From the NCBI RefSeq assembly GCF_019737615.1, contig NZ_JAHKKS010000003.1:162001-226000 (forward strand): a stretch of 64,000 bases of DNA, in the 5' to 3' direction. The stretch's first letter is position 1; the number at the start of each line of letters is the position of its first letter. The stretch is from Sphingobium xanthum (GTDB taxonomy: Bacteria; Pseudomonadota; Alphaproteobacteria; Sphingomonadales; Sphingomonadaceae). Under the pieces are notes generated by a model. That model saw only the letters and a program-made list of their open reading frames with translations, did not search any database and was not told the origin of the DNA. The position numbers and the translations under genes were made by a program. This document shows positions 57,227 to 64,000 of this stretch, piece by piece.

Positions 57227-57550
57227 ATGTACGGCGATGTCCTCCCTCTGCCGAGCTTCGGCTTCACGGCGGACGTCCTCCACTGGCGCGGACCGTCGCC
57301 GTACTTCTTCCTCGTCCTACCGCCCGATCTGGCCGAGGAGGTGAGGGATGCCGCGCGGGCCGTCACTTATGGCTGGGGCATGATCCCGGTCGAGGCTGTG
57401 ATCGGCGAGGCGGCGTTCCAGACCTCGCTTTTTCCCAAGGACGGCACTTACTATCTGCCGCTGCGCGACGCGGTGCGCCTCAAGGCCGATATCGCGATCG
57501 GCGATCGTGTCACCGTCGAAATGACGGTCGTGCCGCGCCGCAAACGCTGA
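57227..57550 (+). CDS. DUF1905 domain protein
   Basis: A 107-residue beta-barrel-like protein: VLHWRGPSPYFFLVLPPDLA, RAVTYGWGMIPVEAVIGEAA and FPKDGTYYLPLRDAVRLKAD, matching the DUF1905 fold with the W-G-x-x-P-V and G-x-Y-x-L-P patterns. Function unknown; relatives occur fused to YdeI-type domains. Start is ATG 57227, preceded by a GTG; ribosome binding site weak (ACGG). Nine bases after xseA, so probably co-transcribed. Confidence 0.83.
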   Translation: MYGDVLPLPSFGFTADVLHWRGPSPYFFLVLPPDLAEEVRDAARAVTYGWGMIPVEAVIGEAAFQTSLFPKDGTYYLPLRDAVRLKADIAIGDRVTVEMTVVPRRKR

Positions 57551-57611
57551 CAGCGTGCGGTTCGCCCCGAGCGGCCTTGCATCGGCCGGACGCGCTGGCC
57601 ATTGTCGAAGC

Positions 57612-58517
57612 ATGATCGCGCTGCGCCCCCGCTCCCTCTTGTCGTTCGGCAGCGTCGTCGCCCTCCTGCTAGGCAGTTGCGCAATTCCGGCGCCGCCCGC
57701 GCCCGTCACACGACCGCCCCCTCCGCCCCCCGCCCCGGAAGAGCCGGTCCCGACCGGCCCGGCATCGCTGACACTCGATGGCGCAGCGCGGCAGGGCGGC
57801 CTGTTGCGCGGACTTGCGCCGGGCGGAACGAAAGCGCTGACGCTGGACGGCGCGCCGGTGCCGTTCGATGGCGAGGGTAATTTCATCATCGCCTTCGACC
57901 GCGATGCTGCGGCTGAATCCGTGCTGGTCGCCACGCTGGCGCGCGGGGCAGCGCAAAGCGTGACGATCGACGTCGCGCCAGGCGAGTGGCGGATCGAGCG
58001 CGTCAATGCCTCGATCACCGGCAGCGCCTCGACAGAGGAATTTCGCGCGCGCCGCTCCGGCGAGCTTGCGCAGATCGCCGCCGCTCGCGCCCGCAACGAA
58101 AGCAGCGACGGCTGGCGGCAACGCTTCGTTTGGCCGGTCCGGGCGCGCATCTCCGGCATTTTCGGATCGCAGCGCATCTATCGCGGGACGCCCGGCAGCT
58201 ATCATAGCGGCCTCGATCTCGCGGGCGGCGCGGGCACGACCTATGTTGCCCCCGCCGACGGCGTCGTCGTGCTGGCCGCGACGCAGCCCTTCACCCTGGA
58301 AGGCAATCTGCTCATCATCGATCACGGCATGGGGCTCAACAGCGCCTTCCTGCACAGCCAGCGCCTGCTGGTGAAGGATGGCGATGTGGTGAAGCAGGGT
58401 CAGCCCATCGGCATCATCGGCGCGACGGGACGCGTCTCCGGCCCGCATCTGCACTGGAGCATGAAGTGGCAGGCGGCGCGGATCGACCCGCTATTGTTGC
58501 TGCAACAGCGCGACTGA
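57612..58517 (+). CDS. M23 family metallopeptidase lipoprotein
   Basis: A 301-residue exported peptidase. Signal peptide with lipobox LLGSC (Cys about residue 23), a Pro-rich tether (TRPPPPPPAPEEPVP), a beta domain, then the LytM domain: FVWPVRARISGIFGSQR, YHSGLDLAGGAGTTYVAPAD (His-x3-Asp zinc ligands), FLHSQRLLVKDG and GPHLHWSMKW (second His pair). It cuts peptidoglycan cross-bridges or acts as a division/shape factor; all zinc ligands are present. Not in an obvious operon. Confidence 0.92.
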   Translation: MIALRPRSLLSFGSVVALLLGSCAIPAPPAPVTRPPPPPPAPEEPVPTGPASLTLDGAARQGGLLRGLAPGGTKALTLDGAPVPFDGEGNFIIAFDRDAAAESVLVATLARGAAQSVTIDVAPGEWRIERVNASITGSASTEEFRARRSGELAQIAAARARNESSDGWRQRFVWPVRARISGIFGSQRIYRGTPGSYHSGLDLAGGAGTTYVAPADGVVVLAATQPFTLEGNLLIIDHGMGLNSAFLHSQRLLVKDGDVVKQGQPIGIIGATGRVSGPHLHWSMKWQAARIDPLLLLQQRD

Positions 58518-58526
58518 CCGCCGCGC

Positions 58527-59093
58527 TCAGTTGACGCGCTTCACCCGGACGGCGCGGCCGCCGTCAAACTCCGCCATATAGCTACCGAGCGCGCCCTGCT
58601 TGATCACGACAGTGTCATTGCCTTTCGGCTGGGGGCCGCGCACGGCCTCCGTCGTTTCCCAATGCGCGCCGTCCTCGAGCGTGAACGACCACTTCCCGTA
58701 GCCCATGCTGCGCAGCGAAACCGCCTTTGCGGTGATCTGCGTATCGGCCCGGCGTTCTTCCTCGTTGCCGTCCGACCGCCCGAAGATGGAGAGCCGCGGC
58801 AAGGTGAAGCCGAACAGCGAGCGCTTGGTCTGCTTGATGTCATCCTTGTTCATGATGACGAGTTCGTTCTTGGCCGTCGCTTGCTGCAGCTTATCGACCT
58901 GCTCGTCATAACAGCTCACCCGCGCGGTAACGTCGGCGATGCTGCGGCAGGCGATCAGCGGATCGATCGACGAGATGATGGGTTTCCCTTCATCCTTCGC
59001 ACTGACTGCGACCGGCATCAGCGTGGATGCCACGCACGCACAGACGAGCAAGAGCAGACGTTTGGCGGGGCGAGACTTGGTCGGCGCGGACAT
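58527..59093 (-). CDS. Uncharacterised secreted protein
   Basis: A 188-residue exported protein (signal peptide KRLLLLVCACVASTLMPVAV...SA). Residues about 45-70 read DPLIACRSIADVTARVSCYD, followed by a helical stretch (EQVDKLQQATAKNELVIMNK). The two Cys in IACRSI and VSCYDE are a pattern seen in several sphingomonad exported proteins and in VasI-like proteins, but the rest is unlike a secretion system component. The C-terminal half is beta-rich (YGKWSFTLEDGAHWETTEAV, GSYMAEFDGGRAVRVKRVN). Function unknown. It is divergent from the large TonB receptor gene. Confidence 0.72.
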   Translation of the reverse strand: MSAPTKSRPAKRLLLLVCACVASTLMPVAVSAKDEGKPIISSIDPLIACRSIADVTARVSCYDEQVDKLQQATAKNELVIMNKDDIKQTKRSLFGFTLPRLSIFGRSDGNEEERRADTQITAKAVSLRSMGYGKWSFTLEDGAHWETTEAVRGPQPKGNDTVVIKQGALGSYMAEFDGGRAVRVKRVN

Positions 59094-59522
59094 GGGCTTT
59101 GTGTGACTCTCGCTGTGACCGGATGGTGGCATGGTGGGAGAAGCCGCGCGCGCCGTCAAGCGCTGCGCGGGCCGGCCCTGCACCGCCGCAAGCCCGGATC
59201 GCCGGCTCAAGCGCCTGAAAACTACGTATAATGCGGTATGGATGTCACAATGCTTCAAATATCACGGTCATTCTTGAACCAAAGTTGTGCGGAGTGGCGC
59301 AACTCACCGGAATCCGGGCTTCTCCGGGCTGTTGCATCAATGTGACATACCCGTTCGAAATCGGCGCCTGTCTTGCGACACAAGCTTTACAGGCGTTTGC
59401 AGCCCGCGCAGGTTGCGATGCAGCACGTGCAGGGGAATATAAGGCGTGCAGTCTTTTTCCTTGCGCGTTGGGCGCCGGATGACCGGCGTTCATTCATCAT
59501 TCCAGAGCAAGGGACTGGATCC
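59094..59522. other. Promoter region of the large TonB receptor gene
   Basis: About 430 bases before the receptor start. The middle has relatively AT-rich stretches (TACGTATAATGCGG around 59223, matching a TATAAT -10). Hairpin-prone segments (CCGGAATCCGGGCTTCTCCGG near 59309-59329) occur upstream of the start. No Fur box or EcfG motif is seen. Short open frames here are not convincing. Confidence 0.5.
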
Positions 59523-62500
59523 GTGAAAAAATTTTCCACGCAGACAATGCTGAGGGCCGCGGCGGCACCGGCCGCGCTGAGCCTCGCACTTCTTTCGACG
59601 CAGGCGTTCGCGCAAGAGCCGCAGAACGCGGAAGCCGAGGCTGGCGATGAGACCATCATCGTCACCGGCTCGCTGATCCGCAACCCGAACCTCGTCCAGT
59701 CGACTCCGGTCAACGTGACGTCGGCCGAGGACATCGCCCTGCGTCAGAACAACGTGGCCGAAGAAGTGCTGCGTGACATTCCGGGCGTCGTCCCGAGCAT
59801 CGGCTCGGCCGTCAACAACGGCAACGGCGGCGCGTCCTATGTCGACCTTCGTGGCCTCGGCTCGTTCCGTAACATCGTGCTGCTCGACGGCAACCGCATC
59901 GCACCCTCGGGTCTGGTCGGTCGCGTCGACCTCAACAACATTCCGCTGGCGCTCGTCGAGCGCGTGGAGTCGCTGACCGGCGGCGCGTCCACGACCTACG
60001 GCGCCGACGCCGTATCGGGCGTCGTCAACTTCGTGACCCGCAAGGACTTCGCCGGCGTCGAGCTGTCGCTCGGCAACAAGATCACCGAGCAGGGCGACGG
60101 CAACTACTTCCGCAGCGACCTGACCATCGGTGCGAACTTCGACGACAACCGCGGCAATGCCACGCTGTCGATCGGCTATCAGAACTCCGACCCGGTCTAT
60201 CAGGGCCAGCGCGATTTCTCGATCAACAACATCAGCTCGTTCTCGGGCACCTTCGGCGGCTCGGGCACCGGCGTTCCCTCGCGCTTCTCGGGCACGCGCC
60301 CGATCGACACCGCGACCGGCCTGCCGAGCACGGACCCGACCGTCGCCAATGGCGGCGTTCGCCAGGTCAACCCGGCCACGGGCCAGGCTGTCCCGACGTT
60401 CGCGCTTTACAACTTCAACCCGCTGAACATTTTCCAGACGCCGTTCCGTCGCTTCAACGTGTTCAGCACGGCACGCTATGAAGTCGCCGATGGCATCGAG
60501 GTCTATTCGCGCGCGCTGTTCTCCAAGCAGCATGTCGATACGATCATCGCAGAGTCCGGTTCGTTCGGCGGCAGCGTCACGATCCCGCTGTCGAACCCCT
60601 ATCTCCCGGCTGCCATGCGCAACCAGTTCTGCGCATTCAATGTCGGCGCGGCTGGCACGTACACGCCGCGCTTCACGCCGGCCGAGTGCGCCGCTGCCGC
60701 TACCGCGACGAGCCCGACCGACCCGGCGTTCCGCTCGGTCACCGTTACGCTGAACCGTCGTGCCGTCGAAGTCGGACCGCGTATCAGCGACTTCCAGACG
60801 ACGATCTTCGACTATCGCGCCGGCATCAGGGGCGACATCACCGACTCGATCGGGTTCGACGTGTCGGGCGCTTATGGCGAATCGGAGAATACCCAGACGC
60901 AGCAGAACTACACGCTGCAGTCGCGCATCCGCACGGCCGTCTATGCGACCAACACGACCTCCTGCCTTGCCGGCGCTCCCGGCGGTGCCGATCCGGGCGC
61001 ATCCACGGGCTGCGTTCCGGTCAACATCTTCGGCCCGGCCGGCAGCATCACGTCCGCGATGATCCCTTACCTGACCGCCAATGCGACGACGTCGAATCGC
61101 ACCTCGCTGGCTCAGGTGCGCGGCATCATCAGCGGTGAGGCACCGGTGACGATCCCGTTTGCTTCGGATGCGATCAGCTTCGCCGTGGGCGGTGAGTTCC
61201 GCAAGTATACCGCGGCACAAGCCTCCGACTCGCTGTCGCAGACGGCGGGTGAACTCGGCGGCGCCGGCGGCGCCGCGCCGAACATCTACGGTGGCTATGA
61301 AGTCTATGAAGGCGTGGCCGAGCTGAACATCCCGCTCGTCCAGGACAAGCCGGGCTTCGACTCGCTGGTCCTCGAGACCGGCATCCGCCAGTCGCACTAC
61401 AAGGTCGATGCCCCGACCACGCCGCAGTTCGACACGACGACCTACAAGGTCGGCGGCAGCTGGGCTCCGGTGGCGGATTTCAAGGTGCGCGGCATGTACG
61501 CTCACTCCGTCCGTGCGCCGAACATCTTCGAGCTGTTCTCGCCGGTCACCACGGGCCTCACCAACCTCGCAGTCGATCCCTGCGCCGGTGCTGCTCCGAC
61601 GACCAACGCGAACCTGCGTGCCGTCTGTCTCGCACAGGGCGCGCCGGCCGGCACGATCGGTTCGATCAACCAGCCGACGGCTGGCCAGGCGAACGCAACC
61701 GGCGGCGGCAACCTCGCGCTGAAGCCCGAAACCTCGGACAGCTATACGGTTGGTTTCGTGTTCACGCCGACGAGCTTCATCCCGGGCCTGTCGCTCACGG
61801 TCGATTACTACAACATCAAGGTCGAGGGTGCGATCACGCAGCCGACGCCGGGTGACGCGATCGCTTCGTGCTTCGCGAACCTCTCGGCATCCAGCGCTTC
61901 GGACCCGGCTTGCACGATCATCCGTCGTAACCCGGCCACCGGTGCGCTCGACGGCGATCCGGCGACGACCCCCGGCCTCTTCCTCTCGCTCTCGAACCAG
62001 GGCGTGCTGAAGACCGATGGTCTCGACGTCATGCTCAACTACAAGCGTGACATCGGCTTCGCTACGCTCGGCTTCAGCGTTGTGGGTAACTACACCTTCA
62101 GCTCGAAGTTCAAGTCGAACGCTGCCGATCCTGCCGGTCTCGACCGTGATTGCGTTGGTTACTACTCGATCAACTGCAATCCGCAGCCGAAGTTCCAGTG
62201 GACGCAGCGCACGACGCTCGGCTTCAAGATGTTCGATCTGTCGCTCCAGTGGCGCCACATCGACAAGATGCAGCAGGAGCCCGACGATATCGCCAACGGC
62301 AACGGCCCCGGCTTCATCGGTACGCTGCCGGACGGTTCGTTCATGGATGCGCAGCACATCAAGGCTTACGACTATTTCGATCTCGCGGCCCGTTTCGACG
62401 TGACCCGCAACTTCGAGTTCGTCGTGACCGTGAACAACCTGTTCGACCGCAAGCCGCCGATCGTCGGTTCGACCATCGGTACGACGACCTACAACAGCGG

Positions 62501-62570
62501 CAACACCTATCCGTCGACCTACGACGCGCTGGGCCGTGCCTTCGCTGTGAGCGCCAAGGTCAAGTTCTGA
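59523..62570 (+). CDS. Large TonB-dependent receptor (organic-substrate type)
   Basis: A 1015-residue receptor. GTG start (VKKFSTQTMLRA), signal peptide to about AFAQ, TonB-box region DETIIVTGSLIRNPN, plug (RDIPGVVPSIGSAVNNGNGG, RNIVLLDGNRIAPS, VERVESLTGGASTTYGADAV) and a barrel ending FAVSAKVKF. The GGASTTYGADAVSG stretch and long Asn/Thr-rich loops with Cys pairs are typical of sphingomonad receptors for oligosaccharides or other large organic ligands rather than siderophores. Codon choice differs from neighbours (TAC, CGT, GGT and GCT frequent), suggesting very high expression. Followed by a strong terminator. Confidence 0.93.
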   Translation: MKKFSTQTMLRAAAAPAALSLALLSTQAFAQEPQNAEAEAGDETIIVTGSLIRNPNLVQSTPVNVTSAEDIALRQNNVAEEVLRDIPGVVPSIGSAVNNGNGGASYVDLRGLGSFRNIVLLDGNRIAPSGLVGRVDLNNIPLALVERVESLTGGASTTYGADAVSGVVNFVTRKDFAGVELSLGNKITEQGDGNYFRSDLTIGANFDDNRGNATLSIGYQNSDPVYQGQRDFSINNISSFSGTFGGSGTGVPSRFSGTRPIDTATGLPSTDPTVANGGVRQVNPATGQAVPTFALYNFNPLNIFQTPFRRFNVFSTARYEVADGIEVYSRALFSKQHVDTIIAESGSFGGSVTIPLSNPYLPAAMRNQFCAFNVGAAGTYTPRFTPAECAAAATATSPTDPAFRSVTVTLNRRAVEVGPRISDFQTTIFDYRAGIRGDITDSIGFDVSGAYGESENTQTQQNYTLQSRIRTAVYATNTTSCLAGAPGGADPGASTGCVPVNIFGPAGSITSAMIPYLTANATTSNRTSLAQVRGIISGEAPVTIPFASDAISFAVGGEFRKYTAAQASDSLSQTAGELGGAGGAAPNIYGGYEVYEGVAELNIPLVQDKPGFDSLVLETGIRQSHYKVDAPTTPQFDTTTYKVGGSWAPVADFKVRGMYAHSVRAPNIFELFSPVTTGLTNLAVDPCAGAAPTTNANLRAVCLAQGAPAGTIGSINQPTAGQANATGGGNLALKPETSDSYTVGFVFTPTSFIPGLSLTVDYYNIKVEGAITQPTPGDAIASCFANLSASSASDPACTIIRRNPATGALDGDPATTPGLFLSLSNQGVLKTDGLDVMLNYKRDIGFATLGFSVVGNYTFSSKFKSNAADPAGLDRDCVGYYSINCNPQPKFQWTQRTTLGFKMFDLSLQWRHIDKMQQEPDDIANGNGPGFIGTLPDGSFMDAQHIKAYDYFDLAARFDVTRNFEFVVTVNNLFDRKPPIVGSTIGTTTYNSGNTYPSTYDALGRAFAVSAKVKF

Positions 62571-62592
62571 TCCTCGGCATCGGAAAATGGAG

Positions 62593-62621
62593 AAAGGCGG
62601 GCTTCGGCCCGCCTTTTTTTT
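62593..62621 (+). terminator. Rho-independent terminator after TonB receptor gene
   Basis: AAAGGCGGGC and GCCCGCCTTT pair around a TTCG tetraloop and run into eight T residues (62614-62621). Textbook intrinsic terminator 22 bases beyond the stop. Confidence 0.95.
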
Positions 62622-62647
62622 GGCTTCCCGCCATGGCATAGAGCGGC

Positions 62648-63844
62648 ATGCAACCGAACGAAGCCGGCGATCCCATCGCGCTCAACAGCCACGGCATGGC
62701 AGCCCTCTCCCGGCACGACTTTGCACAGGCCGCTCGCTTCTTCGAGCAGGCAGCCGGGCTCGACCCAACCGCCAAAGTCCTGTGGATCAACCTCGCGACC
62801 GCGCAGCGTCAGCTCGGCGCGGAGGCCGCCGAGCGCGCCGCGCTCGATCAGGTGCTGGCGCTCGATCAGACTGACTTCATGGCGAACCTGCGCCTCGCGC
62901 AATGGCATGAGCGCCGCGGCGAAAGCGCCGACGCGGCCGCACGGTGGCGCGGGGTCATCGCCCTTGCCCCGGCCGTCGAGCAACGCAGCCCGGAATTGCA
63001 GGCATTGCTCGATCATGCACAGACCTACATCGCGCAGGAACATAGCGCGCTCGCAGCGGTGCTGGACAGTCAGATGAAGGAGGCGATCGACGGGGCAGCG
63101 CCATCGGCGCGCCGCCGCTTCGGTGCGGCGATGGACTTCGCGCTCGGGCGTCGCAGCATCTACGCCAACGAGTGCAGCGGCCTCTACTACCCGTTCCTGC
63201 CGGCGGATGAATATTTCGACCGGGAGCTGTTCCCGTGGTTCGAGGCGCTTGAGGGTCAGACAGAGGCGATCACCGAGGAATTCCTCGCCATCTATCGCCG
63301 GCCGGATGCCGGCTTCGCGCCCTATGTCAAACAACCGGCGGGAACGCCCCAGAACCGCTGGACGCAGCTCGACGGCTCGACCGACTGGAGTTCGCTCTAT
63401 CTCTGGAAATATGGCGTGCCGAACCAGCCGGTGTGCGATGCCTGCCCCGCGACGGCCGCCGCGATCGCCGCCGTGCCGAGCGCGGCACTGCCGGGCCGGG
63501 CGCCGACTGCCTTCTTCTCGGTACTCGCGCCGCACAGCCATATCCCGCCGCACACGGGCGTCACCAATACCCGCACGATCGTCCATCTGCCGCTGATCGT
63601 CCCGCCGGACTGCGCGTTCCGCGTCGGTGGCGAGCGCCGGGAATGGGTCGTCGGCGAGGCCTTCGCGTTCGACGACACGATCGAGCATGAAGCCTGGAAC
63701 GGCAGCGACGAACTGCGTGCGGTGCTGATTCTCGACGTCTGGAACCCACATCTGAGCCAGGAAGAGCGCGACCTGATCGCCCGGTTCTACGAGGTCGCCG
63801 ACGCCAGCGGTCACCGGCCGCAAATGCTTGACGTTTCGAGCTAA
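62648..63844 (+). CDS. TPR-aspartyl/asparaginyl beta-hydroxylase-type dioxygenase
   Basis: A 398-residue protein: N-terminal TPR-like repeats (residues about 10-115; ALSRHDFAQAARFFEQAAGL, then KVLWINLATAQRQLGAEAAE and DFMANLRLAQWHERRGESAD), then a 2-oxoglutarate/Fe(II) double-stranded beta-helix domain of the AspH/LpxO type. Iron-site motifs are HTGVTNTRTIVHLPL and DDTIEHEAWN. These enzymes hydroxylate Asp/Asn residues or lipid A acyl chains; the TPR part suggests protein substrates. It lies 77 bases after the receptor stop behind a terminator, so it is probably transcribed separately. Confidence 0.88.
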   Translation: MQPNEAGDPIALNSHGMAALSRHDFAQAARFFEQAAGLDPTAKVLWINLATAQRQLGAEAAERAALDQVLALDQTDFMANLRLAQWHERRGESADAAARWRGVIALAPAVEQRSPELQALLDHAQTYIAQEHSALAAVLDSQMKEAIDGAAPSARRRFGAAMDFALGRRSIYANECSGLYYPFLPADEYFDRELFPWFEALEGQTEAITEEFLAIYRRPDAGFAPYVKQPAGTPQNRWTQLDGSTDWSSLYLWKYGVPNQPVCDACPATAAAIAAVPSAALPGRAPTAFFSVLAPHSHIPPHTGVTNTRTIVHLPLIVPPDCAFRVGGERREWVVGEAFAFDDTIEHEAWNGSDELRAVLILDVWNPHLSQEERDLIARFYEVADASGHRPQMLDVSS

Positions 63845-63891
63845 ACTGGAAAATATGGTTGCATTGTTAAACGCAGAGTGGGTGTGCGTTC

Positions 63892-64000
63892 ATGTCGACT
63901 ATTCTCTTGTCCCTCCTGCTCGCTTCGGCCGGGACCGAAGCAGCGGCGCCGAAGGAACCGGTGGACGTTCTGGATGTCCTGAAATGCATTCGGGAAGACG
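63892..64000 (+). CDS. Secreted protein, cut by window edge
   Basis: An ATG-start frame encoding a signal peptide-like MSTILLSLLLASAGTEAAAP and then KEPVDVLDVLKCIRED before the window ends. A small hairpin (AACGCA / TGCGTT, 63870-63890) immediately precedes the start and could mask the ribosome binding site. The domain cannot be identified. Confidence 0.55.
   Translation, partial: MSTILLSLLLASAGTEAAAPKEPVDVLDVLKCIRED

Noticed and set aside
54662..57550. Very long open frame of more than 900 codons antisense to purD and running through xseA
   Set aside because: It is the GC-rich shadow of purD and xseA; only the final DUF1905 portion (57227-57550) is real.

Overview
The window reads as a chromosomal segment of a GC-rich alphaproteobacterium, most likely a sphingomonad (Sphingomonadales). 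The evidence is the density of TonB-dependent receptors (three), a FecI/FecR/STN-receptor cassette, alphaproteobacterial general-stress (EcfG-type) and RpoH-type promoter motifs, NTF2-like and VOC catabolic enzymes, and interspersed two-armed palindromic repeats. The species cannot be fixed from sequence alone. I see no rRNA, tRNA, CRISPR array, integrase or transposase.

Layout. 0-6 kb: a cut-off lipoprotein, an NTF2-like protein, a low-molecular-weight protein tyrosine phosphatase, then a trehalose operon (otsB - GH15 hydrolase - otsA) whose genes overlap as ATGA and which sits behind a perfect GGAAC-N17-CGTT motif. 6-10 kb: an operon of GMC oxidoreductase, MFS carrier and DUF1810 protein, divergent from a second NTF2-like protein. 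10-15.6 kb: a proteostasis block of hsp20-lon behind a heat-shock-type promoter, a small CII/HTH-like protein, a protease-less Lon-like AAA ATPase and an unrecognised protein. 15.6-20.7 kb: a catabolic island with an NTF2-flavoprotein monooxygenase fusion, an MFS carrier, an IclR regulator and a carboxymuconolactone-decarboxylase-like protein; the MFS gene and the decarboxylase gene carry the same paired direct repeat upstream.

20.7-32.2 kb: metal/surface region with a YkgJ cysteine-cluster protein, a PepSY membrane protein and TonB receptor under a Fur box, an ECF sigma / FecR / STN-TonB receptor cassette, and a large autotransporter with Asp-rich calcium-loop-like inserts. 32.3-36.5 kb: periplasmic oxidation genes (PQQ dehydrogenase, secreted VOC protein, cytochrome c) and a GFA protein. 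36.5-46.4 kb: glyoxalase II, a nitronate-monooxygenase-like enzyme, two VOC proteins, a SIMPL protein, MAPEG, a CNT nucleoside carrier, an M20 amidohydrolase, a queuosine-precursor transporter, and a GST/TetR divergon with two operator copies, followed by argB. 46.4-50.2 kb: a single-domain response regulator and a tightly packed yggT - DUF167 - folD - secreted protein - marC operon. 50.3-59.1 kb: OmpA proteins, a CNNM/CBS protein, GNAT, an OmpA / 28-residue peptide / helix-hairpin-helix operon, purD and xseA whose start codons overlap on opposite strands, DUF1905, and an M23 peptidase lipoprotein. 59.1-64 kb: a large TonB receptor with distinctive codon choice and a strong terminator, a TPR-AspH-type hydroxylase, and a cut-off secreted protein.

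The common themes are stress survival (trehalose, Hsp20/Lon, glyoxalases, GST) and uptake or oxidation of organic compounds through TonB receptors and periplasmic or flavin oxidases. The best candidates for something new are the IclR-linked NTF2-flavoprotein island, the Lon-like AAA / CII-like / unknown-protein neighbourhood beside hsp20-lon, and the OmpA/micropeptide operon.
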